Source: [Eubacterium] siraeum (lineage in GTDB: Bacteria > Bacillota > Clostridia > Oscillospirales > Ruminococcaceae). From it: a stretch of DNA of 64,000 bases. The notes beneath the pieces were generated by a model. That model was not told where the DNA came from and did not search any database. It was given only the letters and a program-made list of their open reading frames with translations. The stretch spans positions 1,674,001 through 1,738,000 of the forward strand of contig CP102281.1 of assembly GCA_025150425.1 (NCBI GenBank), read 5' to 3'. Each line of letters starts with the position of its first letter. Position 1 is the stretch's first letter. The position numbers were made by a program, and so were the translations under genes. Positions 34,285 through 42,779 of the stretch are shown piece after piece.

Positions 34285-35430
34285 CTAAGCGTGGGCAATT
34301 ACATATTCCCTTGCCGTGTTTTCACTGTCCAGTATATTGCCGAGCGTTACCTCTTTATGCTCCCTCACATTTTCACAAGCGTCGGCAACAAGCTCTCCTA
34401 TGCGGTAAAACGGTATCTTATCCTCAAGGAAAAGTCCGACAGCCGCCTCGTTTGCGCTGTTAAGCACAGTGCAGGCTGTACCGCCCCTTGCTATCATCTT
34501 CTTTGCGTATTTAAGACACAGGAACGTTTCCTCGTCCGCTTTTTCAAACGTCATAGTGCCGACATCAAAAAGAGAAAGCCTTTTTGCCGGTGACGGTAAC
34601 CTTTCGGGATAGGTCAGCGCAAACTGTATCGGTATTCTCATATCGGGTACACCCATCTGACCTATGACCGAGCCGTCCTCGAACTCGACCGCAGAGTGCA
34701 AAATGCTCTGTCTGTGAACATTTACCTCCACTTTTTCAGGAGTAACTCCGAACAGCCACACCGCCTCTATAAGCTCAAGCCCCTTGTTCATAAGCGTTGC
34801 GCTGTCTGTTGTTATCTTCTGTCCCATGTTCCAGTTAGGGTGCTTCAGCGCCTGTGCCTTTGTTACTGTTTTCAGCTTTTCATAGCTGTATCCGAAAAAC
34901 GGACCGCCCGATGCCGTAAGCAGTATACGCTCGATACCGCTTCCTCCGCTTGCCATAAGCGACTGGAATATAGCGGAATGCTCGCTGTCTATCGGCAGTA
35001 TCGGCAGGTTTTTCTCCTTCGCCTTTTTCATAACAAGCTCGCCGCCCGTAACAAGCGTTTCCTTGTTAGCAAGTGCCACCTTGTTGCCTGCGTCAAGTGC
35101 CGCAAGAGTAGGACGAAGCCCTACCATACCTACGACCGAATTTACAACAGCGTCCGTTTTCAGTGATGACACCTCACACAGCCCATCCATTCCGCACAGC
35201 ACCTTTATATCTATATCGGAAAGCCGCTGCCTCATATCGCTGTAACGGTTTTCGTCATATATGCAGACAGCTTCCGGCATAAATTCACGAGCCTGCTTTT
35301 CAAGAAGTTCGGTGTTTTTTGCGGCACAAAGTGCAATCGGTTTAATACCGTGCATACGGCATACGTCAAGCGTCTGTGTACCTATCGAGCCTGTACTGCC
35401 GAGCAGGGCTATATTCTTTATAATACTCAA
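34285..35430 (-). CDS. dxr: 1-deoxy-D-xylulose 5-phosphate reductoisomerase
   Basis: Second step of the MEP pathway, NADPH-dependent. 381 residues: LLGSTGSIGTQTLDV at the N-terminus, NKETLVTGG, DSEHSAIFQ with metal ligands, and TASGGPF. It lies 15 bp upstream of rseP. A hairpin at 35453-35481 separates it from cdsA. Confidence 0.97.
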   Translation of the reverse strand: MSIIKNIALLGSTGSIGTQTLDVCRMHGIKPIALCAAKNTELLEKQAREFMPEAVCIYDENRYSDMRQRLSDIDIKVLCGMDGLCEVSSLKTDAVVNSVVGMVGLRPTLAALDAGNKVALANKETLVTGGELVMKKAKEKNLPILPIDSEHSAIFQSLMASGGSGIERILLTASGGPFFGYSYEKLKTVTKAQALKHPNWNMGQKITTDSATLMNKGLELIEAVWLFGVTPEKVEVNVHRQSILHSAVEFEDGSVIGQMGVPDMRIPIQFALTYPERLPSPAKRLSLFDVGTMTFEKADEETFLCLKYAKKMIARGGTACTVLNSANEAAVGLFLEDKIPFYRIGELVADACENVREHKEVTLGNILDSENTAREYVIAHA

Positions 35431-35452
35431 TTGTTACCTCTTTATGACAAAT

Positions 35453-35481
35453 AATGCCGAAGAGTATTCCGCTTCGGCATT
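35453..35481 (-). terminator. Hairpin between cdsA and dxr
   Basis: AATGCCGAAG / CTTCGGCATT, 10-bp perfect stem, 9-base loop. It is followed on the minus strand by only a short T-rich stretch, so it may attenuate rather than stop transcription. Confidence 0.6.
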
Positions 35482-35498
35482 GTAATATGATTATACGA

Positions 35499-36350
35499 TT
35501 ATGCTATTGGGGTTATGGGGAAGTATATCTGGAACATCATATATGCAAACGGTGCGGCAAGCAGAACACTGTCAAAACGGTCAAGAATACCGCCGTGTCC
35601 GGGTAATATGTTGCCGAAATCTTTTACAGAACATTCACGCTTTACAAGTGACGCAGAGAGATCTCCGACTACGCCGAGTCCCGATATAACAAGCGCCATA
35701 ACAGTGAGATACACCCAGTTCACGCTGAATGTATGCACTCCGCCGTTTATTATGCTGTCGATAAGCTCATACGCAAAGCTCATTATAACCGCAAAAACGC
35801 CCGATGTTATTATACCTCCGACAAAGCCCTCCCACGTTTTCTTGGGGCTTATCGCAGGACACATCTTATGCTTGCCGAAAAACGTTCCGACAAAATACGC
35901 ACCGGCATCTCCCACCCATGCGCTCACCATAGTATAAACTATAAGGAACATAGCGTGATCCGGAAACCTTGAGCGTATAAATGCTATCGAGCAGAGCGCA
36001 AGAGGTATCGTAATCGATACAAACGCAACAAGTGCGACCTGCTCAAATCTTGCCTTCTCGTGATTGAACAGCATTCCCAGAAGCATTATTACAACAAAGC
36101 CGAAGTAAATCAGCTTTACGTTGTTCCTGAGCGGTTCTATCCAGAAAATAATAGGTGTTACAGCCGCAAATATAAGGCTTACGGCTGATGTGAACTTATT
36201 CTTCAGATATTTGGTCGTAACTAACATTTCATATACCGCTATGACAGAAAAAGCCGTCATAGCAACATAGTAAAGTATCTCGTTGTTCAGTGCTATTATT
36301 AAAATACCGATCGGTATCGCTACCAGTGCGGTCACTATTCTGGTTACCAT
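35499..36350 (-). CDS. cdsA: Phosphatidate cytidylyltransferase
   Basis: Makes CDP-diacylglycerol for phospholipid synthesis in the membrane. 283 residues with about eight membrane segments; C-terminal signature begins SPKKTWEGFVGG and continues with DLSASLVKRECSVKDFGN and LPGHGGILDRFDS. It follows uppS. Confidence 0.96.
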   Translation of the reverse strand: MVTRIVTALVAIPIGILIIALNNEILYYVAMTAFSVIAVYEMLVTTKYLKNKFTSAVSLIFAAVTPIIFWIEPLRNNVKLIYFGFVVIMLLGMLFNHEKARFEQVALVAFVSITIPLALCSIAFIRSRFPDHAMFLIVYTMVSAWVGDAGAYFVGTFFGKHKMCPAISPKKTWEGFVGGIITSGVFAVIMSFAYELIDSIINGGVHTFSVNWVYLTVMALVISGLGVVGDLSASLVKRECSVKDFGNILPGHGGILDRFDSVLLAAPFAYMMFQIYFPITPIA

Positions 36351-36379
36351 CTTGTAGTTCTTTTCCTTTCAGAAACGCA

Positions 36380-37117
36380 TTACAGTCCGCCGAATCTTCT
36401 GTTTCTCCTTGCGTACTCGTCACAAGCCGCAATAAGATCCTTCTTTGAAAAATCCGGCCACAGAACATCCATAAACAAAAGCTCCGCATAAGCTCCCTGC
36501 CAGATAAGGAAGTTTGAGGTTCTCTGCTCTCCGCTCGGCCTTATAATAAGGTCGACAGGAGGAATGCCCTTAGTATAAAGATAATTGTCAAAATCGTCTT
36601 CCGTAAAGCCGTCAAGATCGACCTTACCCTCTTTATAATCCCTTGCAAGACGTTTTGCCGCAGTCAGTATCTCATCCTTACCGCCGTAATTGAGCGCTAC
36701 AAGAACATACAGACCGTCATTATTCTTTGATATTTCTTCGATCTCGACAAGCCTTGCCTGTATGTCATCATCAAACGCAGACTTATCCCCGAGAAAGATT
36801 ATCCTTGTATTCTTCTGAGCCATACTGCGTATATCGTCAAGATATTTTACAAGCAGCTTCATTATGGCGTCAACTTCATCCTTCGGACGTTTCCAGTTTT
36901 CCGTTGAAAACGCATAGAATGTGCAATATTTTATTCCGATGTCACGGCAATCCTCAACAGTGCGCCTGAATACCTTTGCACCCTGTGAATGACCCGCCTT
37001 TCTCGGAAGTCCTCTTTTTTTCGCCCACCTGCCGTTTCCGTCCATAATAAATCCGACATGGAGCGGAACACAGGTCAAAGCATCCTTATTCAAATCAGCC
37101 AATTTGATTACCGGCAA
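36380..37117 (-). CDS. uppS: Undecaprenyl diphosphate synthase
   Basis: Makes the C55 lipid carrier for cell-wall synthesis. 245 residues with VGFIMDGNGRWAKKRGLPR (catalytic Asp), AFSTENWKRP and the C-terminal RPSGEQRTSNFL. It follows frr with no gap. Confidence 0.97.
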   Translation of the reverse strand: MPVIKLADLNKDALTCVPLHVGFIMDGNGRWAKKRGLPRKAGHSQGAKVFRRTVEDCRDIGIKYCTFYAFSTENWKRPKDEVDAIMKLLVKYLDDIRSMAQKNTRIIFLGDKSAFDDDIQARLVEIEEISKNNDGLYVLVALNYGGKDEILTAAKRLARDYKEGKVDLDGFTEDDFDNYLYTKGIPPVDLIIRPSGEQRTSNFLIWQGAYAELLFMDVLWPDFSKKDLIAACDEYARRNRRFGGL

Positions 37118-37672
37118 TTAAACTGTCATGATTTCTTTTTCTTTTGCACTGCAGGCAGCGTCCATTTCATCACAGTATTTATCTGTGAGCTTCTGAACAT
37201 CCTTCTCGCAGTTCTTGAGATCGTCCTCTGTGATTTCGTTGTTCTTCTTCATAGCCTTGAACTTTTCCATAGCGTCACGGCGGACATTACGGACAGCTAC
37301 CTTACCTTCCTCGGCGATCTTCTTTACCTGCTTGCAAAGTTCTTTTCTTCTCTCCTCTGTAAGCTGGGGGAATGTGATACGGATAGCCTTACCGTCGTTT
37401 GTGGGAGTAATTCCGATGTCGCTTGCAAGTATAGCCTTTTCGATAGACTTCAGTGTTGAAGCGTCCCAGGGAGTGATAACAAGCACTCTTGCCTCTGAAA
37501 CGGCAACAGCCGCCATAGCGTTTATCTGCGTGGGAACACCGTAGTAGTCAACGGTCACCTTATCCAGCACTGCGGGATTTGCTCTGCCTGCACGGATTGA
37601 AGCGTATTCTGTTTCAACAGCGGCTACGCACTTGCCCATCTTGTCCTTAGCGGTATTGATTACGTCTTTCAT
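37118..37672 (-). CDS. frr: Ribosome recycling factor
   Basis: Releases ribosomes after termination. 184 residues: SIRAGRANPAVLDKVTVDYYG and the C-terminal helix-hairpin with VRNVRRDAMEK. A GAAAGGAAAT site precedes the ATG. It lies 48 bp downstream of pyrH. Confidence 0.97.
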   Translation of the reverse strand: MKDVINTAKDKMGKCVAAVETEYASIRAGRANPAVLDKVTVDYYGVPTQINAMAAVAVSEARVLVITPWDASTLKSIEKAILASDIGITPTNDGKAIRITFPQLTEERRKELCKQVKKIAEEGKVAVRNVRRDAMEKFKAMKKNNEITEDDLKNCEKDVQKLTDKYCDEMDAACSAKEKEIMTV

Positions 37673-37720
37673 TGGTTAATTTCCTTTCGGGTATATATTA
37701 TCGTTTTATTTACCTTTAGC

Positions 37721-38440
37721 TTACTTGTCGCTGACTACCGTACCTATCTTCTTGCCCATTACAGCATCGAAAATATTATCCGGTCTGCTCAGATCGAATA
37801 CAAGGATAGGTGTCTTGTTCTCACGGCACATAGCCGCAGCAGCACTGTCCATAACCTTGAGGCTCTGCACGAGTATCTGCTGATGTGTGAGCGAATCGTA
37901 CTTAACAGCATCGTCATACTTATGCGGATCCTTGTCATAGATACCGTCAACCATAGTCGCCTTGAGCAGTATATCCGCATTTATCTCTGCGGCTCTCAGT
38001 GCGGCGGCACTGTCTGTCGAGAAGAACGGGCTGCCCGTACCGCAACCGAATATCACTATTCTTCCCTTTTCAAAATGCCTTACAGCCTTCTGTCTTATAT
38101 ACGGCTCGGCTATCTGCTTCATATCAATGGCAGTCTGCACACGGACCTGACAGCCGAGGCTTTCAAGTACATCGGCAACTGCAAGTGCGTTCATCGCTGT
38201 AGCAAGCATACCGATATGGTCGGCTCTTACTCTGTCCATATTCTCGCTTGAACGACCTCTCCAGTAGTTGCCTCCGCCGACAACGATACCTATCTCGGTA
38301 CCGACGTCATAGCACTTCTTTATGCTCTTGCATATTTCGGTGACCGTGGGCATATCAAGACCCATCTTCTTGTCCCCTGCAAGCGCCTCGCCGCTGAGCT
38401 TTAAAAGTATTCTCTTATACTTCGGTTGATTTTCGGACAT
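37721..38440 (-). CDS. pyrH: UMP kinase
   Basis: Phosphorylates UMP to UDP; amino-acid-kinase fold. 239 residues: [13 protein letters not shown] at the N-terminus, [12 protein letters not shown] and [12 protein letters not shown]. It begins 39 bp after hom; in most Firmicutes rpsB-tsf would be in that place. Confidence 0.97.
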   Translation of the reverse strand: MSENQPKYKRILLKLSGEALAGDKKMGLDMPTVTEICKSIKKCYDVGTEIGIVVGGGNYWRGRSSENMDRVRADHIGMLATAMNALAVADVLESLGCQVRVQTAIDMKQIAEPYIRQKAVRHFEKGRIVIFGCGTGSPFFSTDSAAALRAAEINADILLKATMVDGIYDKDPHKYDDAVKYDSLTHQQILVQSLKVMDSAAAAMCRENKTPILVFDLSRPDNIFDAVMGKKIGTVVSDK

Positions 38441-38479
38441 ATTTTTGTTTTTCCTTTCAGATAGGGTATTAAATTTTCA

Positions 38480-39703
38480 TTAATAATCAAGAACTCTTAT
38501 GCGGCCGAGCAGCTTATCTCCGAGCTTTGCAACAGCCTCGTTGCAGTCCTTTTCGCTGATAGCGGGAGTAATAAACGCAAGCTCGCCCTCCGGAGCGTCT
38601 TTTCTTGTAAGATAGCTTACCTTGCCGAACAGAGCCTCTGCCTCGTCCTTTGAAATGCCGTTTACACGGACGTAATTTTCAAGAACTATCTTGTCTGTAT
38701 CCTCGATGAAGTCCTGATCACTGTCCTCCCAGTAAAGTGACTTACTCGATGAGTTCATCTTCACAGCGATAACAACGTCTGCTACAACAGCGCTTGCCGT
38801 CGGGAGCTTGCCCGCACCCTTGCCGTAGAATACAACATCGCCCGTAGAGTCGCCTCTTACGAGTATTGCATTGAACACATCGTTAACGCCTGCAAGCTGG
38901 CTGTCCTCGTGGATAAACGCAGGGCAAACCATAACGGCTACCTTGCCGTCATCCTGTCTTGAAGCCCAGCCGATAAGCTTTATCGAACCGCCGAAATTCT
39001 CGCAGTATGCAACATCCTCAGGTGTGATCTTCGTGATACCTTCGGTATGGATATTATCGGGATAAACGTGCTTGCCGAACGAAAGAGATGCAAGTATGCA
39101 GATTTTTCTGCAAGCGTCGATACCGTCAACATCGGCAGAGGGGTTACGCTCGGCATAGCCAAGCTCCTGAGCCGTCTTTAATGCATCGTCAAATGCCATG
39201 TTGTCACGGATCATCTTTGTAAGTATAAAGTTTGTAGTACCGTTTAAGATACCTGCGATTTCATCTATGCGGTTAGCCGAAAGGCACTGGTGGAGCGGTC
39301 TTATGATCGGGATACCGCCGCCTACGCTCGCCTCGAAGAAGAAGTTTACACCCTTCTCGTGTGCGATTTTCAGAAGCTCTGCGCCCTTCTTGGCAACAAG
39401 CTCCTTGTTTGATGTTACAACGCTCTTTCCTGCAAGAAGCGATGACTTTACAAAATCGTATGAAGGCTTGATACCGCCTATAACCTCAACCACTACCGAA
39501 ATTTCGGGGTCGTTCAGTATAACGTTGAAGTCCTTTACAAACTTGTCTTTATAAGGACTGTCGGGAAAATCACGCAGATCAAGAATGTACTTTATCTCTA
39601 TCTCCTGACCGGCTTTCTTTAAAAGACCTTCCTTATTCTTCTCAATAACCTCGACTGTGCCTGAGCCTACGACACCGTAGCCGAGAACTGCTATTTTTGC
39701 CAT
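38480..39703 (-). CDS. hom: Homoserine dehydrogenase
   Basis: NAD(P)H-dependent step to homoserine in threonine/methionine synthesis. 407 residues: GYGVVGSGTVEVI near the N-terminus, TSNKELVAKKG, GILNGTTNFILTKM, the catalytic region with SADVDGIDACRK, and a C-terminal ACT domain from about residue 330. Its promoter (39749-39777) is the first upstream of pyrH-frr-uppS-cdsA, so it may lead that cluster. Confidence 0.96.
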   Translation of the reverse strand: MAKIAVLGYGVVGSGTVEVIEKNKEGLLKKAGQEIEIKYILDLRDFPDSPYKDKFVKDFNVILNDPEISVVVEVIGGIKPSYDFVKSSLLAGKSVVTSNKELVAKKGAELLKIAHEKGVNFFFEASVGGGIPIIRPLHQCLSANRIDEIAGILNGTTNFILTKMIRDNMAFDDALKTAQELGYAERNPSADVDGIDACRKICILASLSFGKHVYPDNIHTEGITKITPEDVAYCENFGGSIKLIGWASRQDDGKVAVMVCPAFIHEDSQLAGVNDVFNAILVRGDSTGDVVFYGKGAGKLPTASAVVADVVIAVKMNSSSKSLYWEDSDQDFIEDTDKIVLENYVRVNGISKDEAEALFGKVSYLTRKDAPEGELAFITPAISEKDCNEAVAKLGDKLLGRIRVLDY

Positions 39704-39746
39704 TGAAAACTATCCTCCGTTTTCTTTTGTTCGATTTATACAGTTC

Positions 39747-39789
39747 TAAGTATATCATGATTTTTTATGCCTGTCAAGGTAAAAACACA
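39747..39789 (-). promoter_or_regulatory. Promoter of hom, in a block repeated upstream of the second cellulase
   Basis: Minus strand TTGACA (39772-39777), 17 bp, TATACT (39749-39754). The whole 43-bp block recurs at 41850-41891 with one T fewer in the spacer. The leader to the hom ATG is only about 40 nt, so no riboswitch is present. Confidence 0.85.
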
Positions 39790-39827
39790 ACTGCCGCTCC
39801 TGCAAAATTTTCATTGCAAAAAAGAAA

Positions 39828-39860
39828 TTTCACACAGCTGTAAAAAACGGCTGTGTGAAA
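39828..39860 (-). terminator. Terminator-like hairpin in the hom/cellulase gap
   Basis: TTTCACACAGC / GCTGTGTGAAA, 11-bp perfect stem with an 11-base loop, followed on the minus strand by TTTCTTTTTT. It could end a transcript arriving from 40.1 kb. Confidence 0.7.
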
Positions 39861-39878
39861 GCATTTTTGCTTACAGCG

Positions 39879-40154
39879 TCAACCGCTCCTCAACGTACCT
39901 TTGTACGCCTGTCGGAGCAGTTTCCTTGTCTGCGTGTGTTTCTCATCGTCTGCGGCATCATTGCCAAGTTTTATTGCATTCTTCCGAATGAAGATATTCA
40001 ATGTTTTTGCAAGTGAATCTATACGCCTTTTCTTGCTCCCCTTTGTTCTTTTCCTTTTACTCTTGAATGATATTGCGCTCGGTGTATTCGGAGAAACGAA
40101 CATAAGACTTACGTAGTCACAGCTGAGATGTTGACAGAAGTGTCGAAACTTATT
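39879..40154 (-). pseudogene. Small basic ORF, possible gene remnant
   Basis: An open frame of about 90 codons with no ribosome site; the first ATG is at 40103. The product is very basic in the middle (FKSKRKRTKGSKKRR). I do not recognise it. A terminator lies 19 bp downstream, as if it once ended a real gene. It sits inside the segment bracketed by the repeated promoter blocks (39747-41891). The remaining bases 40155-40214 show nothing I can name. Confidence 0.25.
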
Positions 40155-40214
40155 TCAACTAACGTTTATCTGCCGCCGACAACATAAGTTGATCCATACA
40201 TCAATATTTATAAC

Positions 40215-40258
40215 GGCGGAACCTGATGCGGCACATTGCCGTCCGCCGCACCGCTATC
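40215..40258. repeat. Fourth unit of the GC-rich palindromic repeat
   Basis: GGCGGAACCTGATGCGGCAC.. through GCCGTCCGCC, then GCTATC. It aligns with 27014-27058 over about 45 bp, including the trailing GCTATC, and overlaps the stop codon of the cellulase gene. Confidence 0.65.
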
Positions 40259-41753
40259 ACTCCTTGACTACTTCGTAGTCCTTGCCGCTTGTTGCACGCT
40301 TTAATGCCTCAAGATACTGCGGAGTTCTCCACTTGTATGTCTTCCTGTTTACCTGGCTGCCGCTATCCCATATAAACGTTGCTATACCGTAATCACTGCA
40401 CAGCTTGTTCAGCTTTTCTATAAAGAATATACAGGAAGAAAGATCGCTTCCGCTTGCCGCATATTCACCGATTATTACAGGTATTCCCTTGTCAACGAAG
40501 TTCTTTTTCATCTTGCCGATAAGCGTTTCCATTTGTCTGACTTCCGACTTTGTACCCCATGTGTGCTTTATATCGCAGGTGCAGAAATCCCACGGTGTGT
40601 AGTAATGTACCGACAGGATACATCTTTCTGCTTTGTCGTCAGGCATTTTATAAAGCGAATCGCAGGTGCGCTCTATATCCGTATAATATCCCGCAATAAG
40701 CAGATGACGCTTTGCATTGTTTCCGCCTGTCGCACGGATTATGTCAACAAAATCCTGATTGATCTTATTTATCAGATTATATGCGTCCGCCTTATTTTTA
40801 TTGTAAAGCGTATCAAATCCGACCTCGTTCATCGACTCGAAAATCAGATAGTCCGAATAGTTTTTGAATCTCTCTGCTATCTGCTTCCATACATTTTTGT
40901 ATTTCCTCAGGAATGTATTATAATCCTTCTGCGACTCCTCGATTATCCATGCACCGAACTTAGGATCACCGCCGCCGTCGTGATGTACATTTATAATAAC
41001 ATACATTCCCTGCGAGTATGCATAATCGACTACCTGCTGTACCCTGTCCATCCATTCCCTATCTATGTTGCCATTGGAATCCATATGATCTCTCCACGTC
41101 ACAGGTATACGCACCGCATTTACGCCGTTCTTTTTCAGCGATGTGAACAGCTCTTTTGTGGCTTTAGGATTGCCCCACAGCGTTTCATCAACCTTTTCTC
41201 CCGCTTCAACATGCTCGTTTACCTTACCGTCGCCGTCACGGTCAGCCTGACAAACATCAAGCGTATTACCGAGGTTCCAGCCGAACGTCATATCTTCAAC
41301 CAGTTGCTGTGAAGTTATATTTCTCATCTTTTCTGCGATCGGTAACGGCTTATTCTCACTTGCTTTCTTTGTGGTTGTTGTCATAGGCTTTTTTGTTGTT
41401 TGCGAAGCAGTAGTTGAAGATGCAGGTTTCTTTGTCGTCTGTGAAACCGTAGTTACAGTTACCGTCGTTGTCTGCGTTGCAGGTGTATCTGCCGCCGAAG
41501 TATCCGCTTTCGTTGTATCGGTACTGCTTTCGGTTGACTTAGATGTATGCTCTGCCGCAGTTGTCGAAGCCGTGCTTGTCACAGAGCTTTCAGCTTTGCT
41601 GTCCGCATAACTGCTCACATTCTGTGATTGCGATGTAGCAGATGTTCCTCCGGAAGCATTTTCACCGCTTGTTACCGCACTCTGCGCACAACCTGCAAGC
41701 ATTGATACAGTCAATGCAAGTGCAATTAATGACTTCAACACTTTTCTTTTCAT
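40257..41753 (-). CDS. GH5 endoglucanase lipoprotein (second copy) with Thr/Ser-rich linker
   Basis: A secreted GH5 cellulase of 498 residues. Lipoprotein signal with MLAGC (Cys22), then a long Ser/Thr/Lys-rich linker (about 23-135, repeated SQTTKKP), then the barrel: GWNLGNTLDV, RIPVTW, NVHHDGGGDP, acid/base Glu310 in FESMNE and the nucleophile in IIGEYAAS. An acidic loop DRDGDGKVNE (171-180) resembles a calcium-binding loop and is absent from the first GH5 protein. AAGGAG precedes the ATG. It has its own promoter in the block shared with hom. Confidence 0.92.
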   Translation of the reverse strand: MKRKVLKSLIALALTVSMLAGCAQSAVTSGENASGGTSATSQSQNVSSYADSKAESSVTSTASTTAAEHTSKSTESSTDTTKADTSAADTPATQTTTVTVTTVSQTTKKPASSTTASQTTKKPMTTTTKKASENKPLPIAEKMRNITSQQLVEDMTFGWNLGNTLDVCQADRDGDGKVNEHVEAGEKVDETLWGNPKATKELFTSLKKNGVNAVRIPVTWRDHMDSNGNIDREWMDRVQQVVDYAYSQGMYVIINVHHDGGGDPKFGAWIIEESQKDYNTFLRKYKNVWKQIAERFKNYSDYLIFESMNEVGFDTLYNKNKADAYNLINKINQDFVDIIRATGGNNAKRHLLIAGYYTDIERTCDSLYKMPDDKAERCILSVHYYTPWDFCTCDIKHTWGTKSEVRQMETLIGKMKKNFVDKGIPVIIGEYAASGSDLSSCIFFIEKLNKLCSDYGIATFIWDSGSQVNRKTYKWRTPQYLEALKRATSGKDYEVVKE

Positions 41754-41849
41754 AGTAAACTCCTTTACCGTAAATCGTTTATTCTTGTAAGACGTCTGTT
41801 TTTCGTTTTATAAAGCATCGCTTTTCTCGACAATTTCATCTTATTATTT

Positions 41850-41891
41850 TAAGTATATCATGATTTTTATGCCTGTCAAGGTAAAAACACA
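41850..41891 (-). promoter_or_regulatory. Promoter of the second cellulase, near copy of the hom promoter block
   Basis: Minus strand TTGACA (41874-41879), 16 bp, TATACT (41852-41857). 42 bp match 39747-39789 apart from one missing T. Bases 41892-42010 show no clear feature. Confidence 0.82.
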
Positions 41892-42010
41892 GTTACTTGC
41901 CTTTTACACGAAAAAGAATAAGCCGGATGTTATTATAACGAACGCACGATAACCCCGTCATTTCTGTTGCCGCCACGCTTTTCAGACAGGCATTTTGGCA
42001 ATCAACAATC

Positions 42011-42183
42011 GTGATATAATAACCTCAGACAGATAATCCGCATAAGCGGATTATCCCGTGCAAAAGCACGGTTGGCGGGTACCCGCCTGTCCGAGAACAT
42101 TTTATCATCAAATCCTTTTGTCAAAAGACAAAAGTACGGCGTACCGCCGTGTCGGCTTACGCCGACTTGATTTGTGATATAAT
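42011..42183. repeat. Cluster of six short hairpins between GTGATATAAT repeats
   Basis: Six perfect palindromes follow each other: 42032-42055 (GATAATCCGC/GCGGATTATC), 42056-42071, 42074-42087 (GGCGGGTACCCGCC), 42115-42134, 42136-42150 and 42151-42166. The cluster lies between two copies of GTGATATAAT (42011-42020, 42174-42183), which are also extended -10-like. No ORF and no spacers; not a CRISPR array. Possible structured RNA or inserted palindromic element. Confidence 0.7.
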
Positions 42184-42204
42184 GAAGTATCGGCTTTATA
42201 ACGG

Positions 42205-42233
42205 TTGACTAATCCGCTTTGTCTTGTTATAAT
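42205..42233 (+). promoter_or_regulatory. Sigma-A promoter of the SH3-transglutaminase-deacetylase cluster
   Basis: TTGACT (42205-42210), 17 bp, TATAAT (42228-42233). Confidence 0.78.
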
Positions 42234-42314
42234 AGTATACAGATTTTTTTGATATAAAAGCACAAATAAAAAAACGCTTTATATCAATAAACAGATAAAA
42301 GGAGAAGATAATAT

Positions 42315-42770
42315 TTGGAAAAATTTACTCAATTGCTCGCCGGACTTGGCGGAGCCTTATTGCTTATATTCGCTGTCGTAGCGTCTGTAATGCTCAACAG
42401 CACATATATCCCCGATGACAGCGACAGTTCTTCCGCACCTGTGACAACTGCCGCTACGACCACCAAAGCCCCAGAAACCACTCCCGTCACCACAAAGCCG
42501 CAGACGACAACTCCTGTTACCACAAAGGCTCCCGAAACAACGACAGTCGCTACAGAACCTCTTGAGTGGGGAGAAGAAGCCTTCAGCGCCACAATGTATG
42601 TAAATCAGTCCTGCTACAGCAGAATAAAGGCACTAATGGGTTCAGAAGCTGTTAAACAATATACATACGGCGAAGCGGTAAACGTTGTCGCAAAAACCGA
42701 CACAGGTTATTACAAGCTCAATGACGGCGAATACATTCACGGCGATTATCTGAGCGAATCCGAACTTTGA
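42315..42770 (+). CDS. Membrane-anchored protein with Thr-rich linker and SH3-like domain
   Basis: 151 residues: a membrane segment (about 8-27), a Thr/Pro linker (about 38-80, repeated TTKAPETT), and a C-terminal domain of about 60 residues (MYVNQSCYSR ... AKTDTGYYKL ... YIHGDYLSESEL). The same domain occurs in the lipoprotein at 48009-48986. It looks like a variant bacterial SH3 domain that could bind cell wall (inference). The start is TTG at 42315, nine bases after GGAGAAG. First gene of a run with a transglutaminase-like and a deacetylase gene. Confidence 0.75.
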   Translation: MEKFTQLLAGLGGALLLIFAVVASVMLNSTYIPDDSDSSSAPVTTAATTTKAPETTPVTTKPQTTTPVTTKAPETTTVATEPLEWGEEAFSATMYVNQSCYSRIKALMGSEAVKQYTYGEAVNVVAKTDTGYYKLNDGEYIHGDYLSESEL

Positions 42771-42779
42771 TAATAAATT

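Noticed and set aside
39704-39746. Riboswitch upstream of hom
   Set aside because: Only about 40 nt lie between the predicted start and the ATG.
40533-41312. A 259-codon plus-strand open frame
   Set aside because: Antisense to the catalytic domain of the second GH5 cellulase; no start signals.
42032-42166. CRISPR array
   Set aside because: The palindromes differ in sequence and there are no regular spacers or cas genes.
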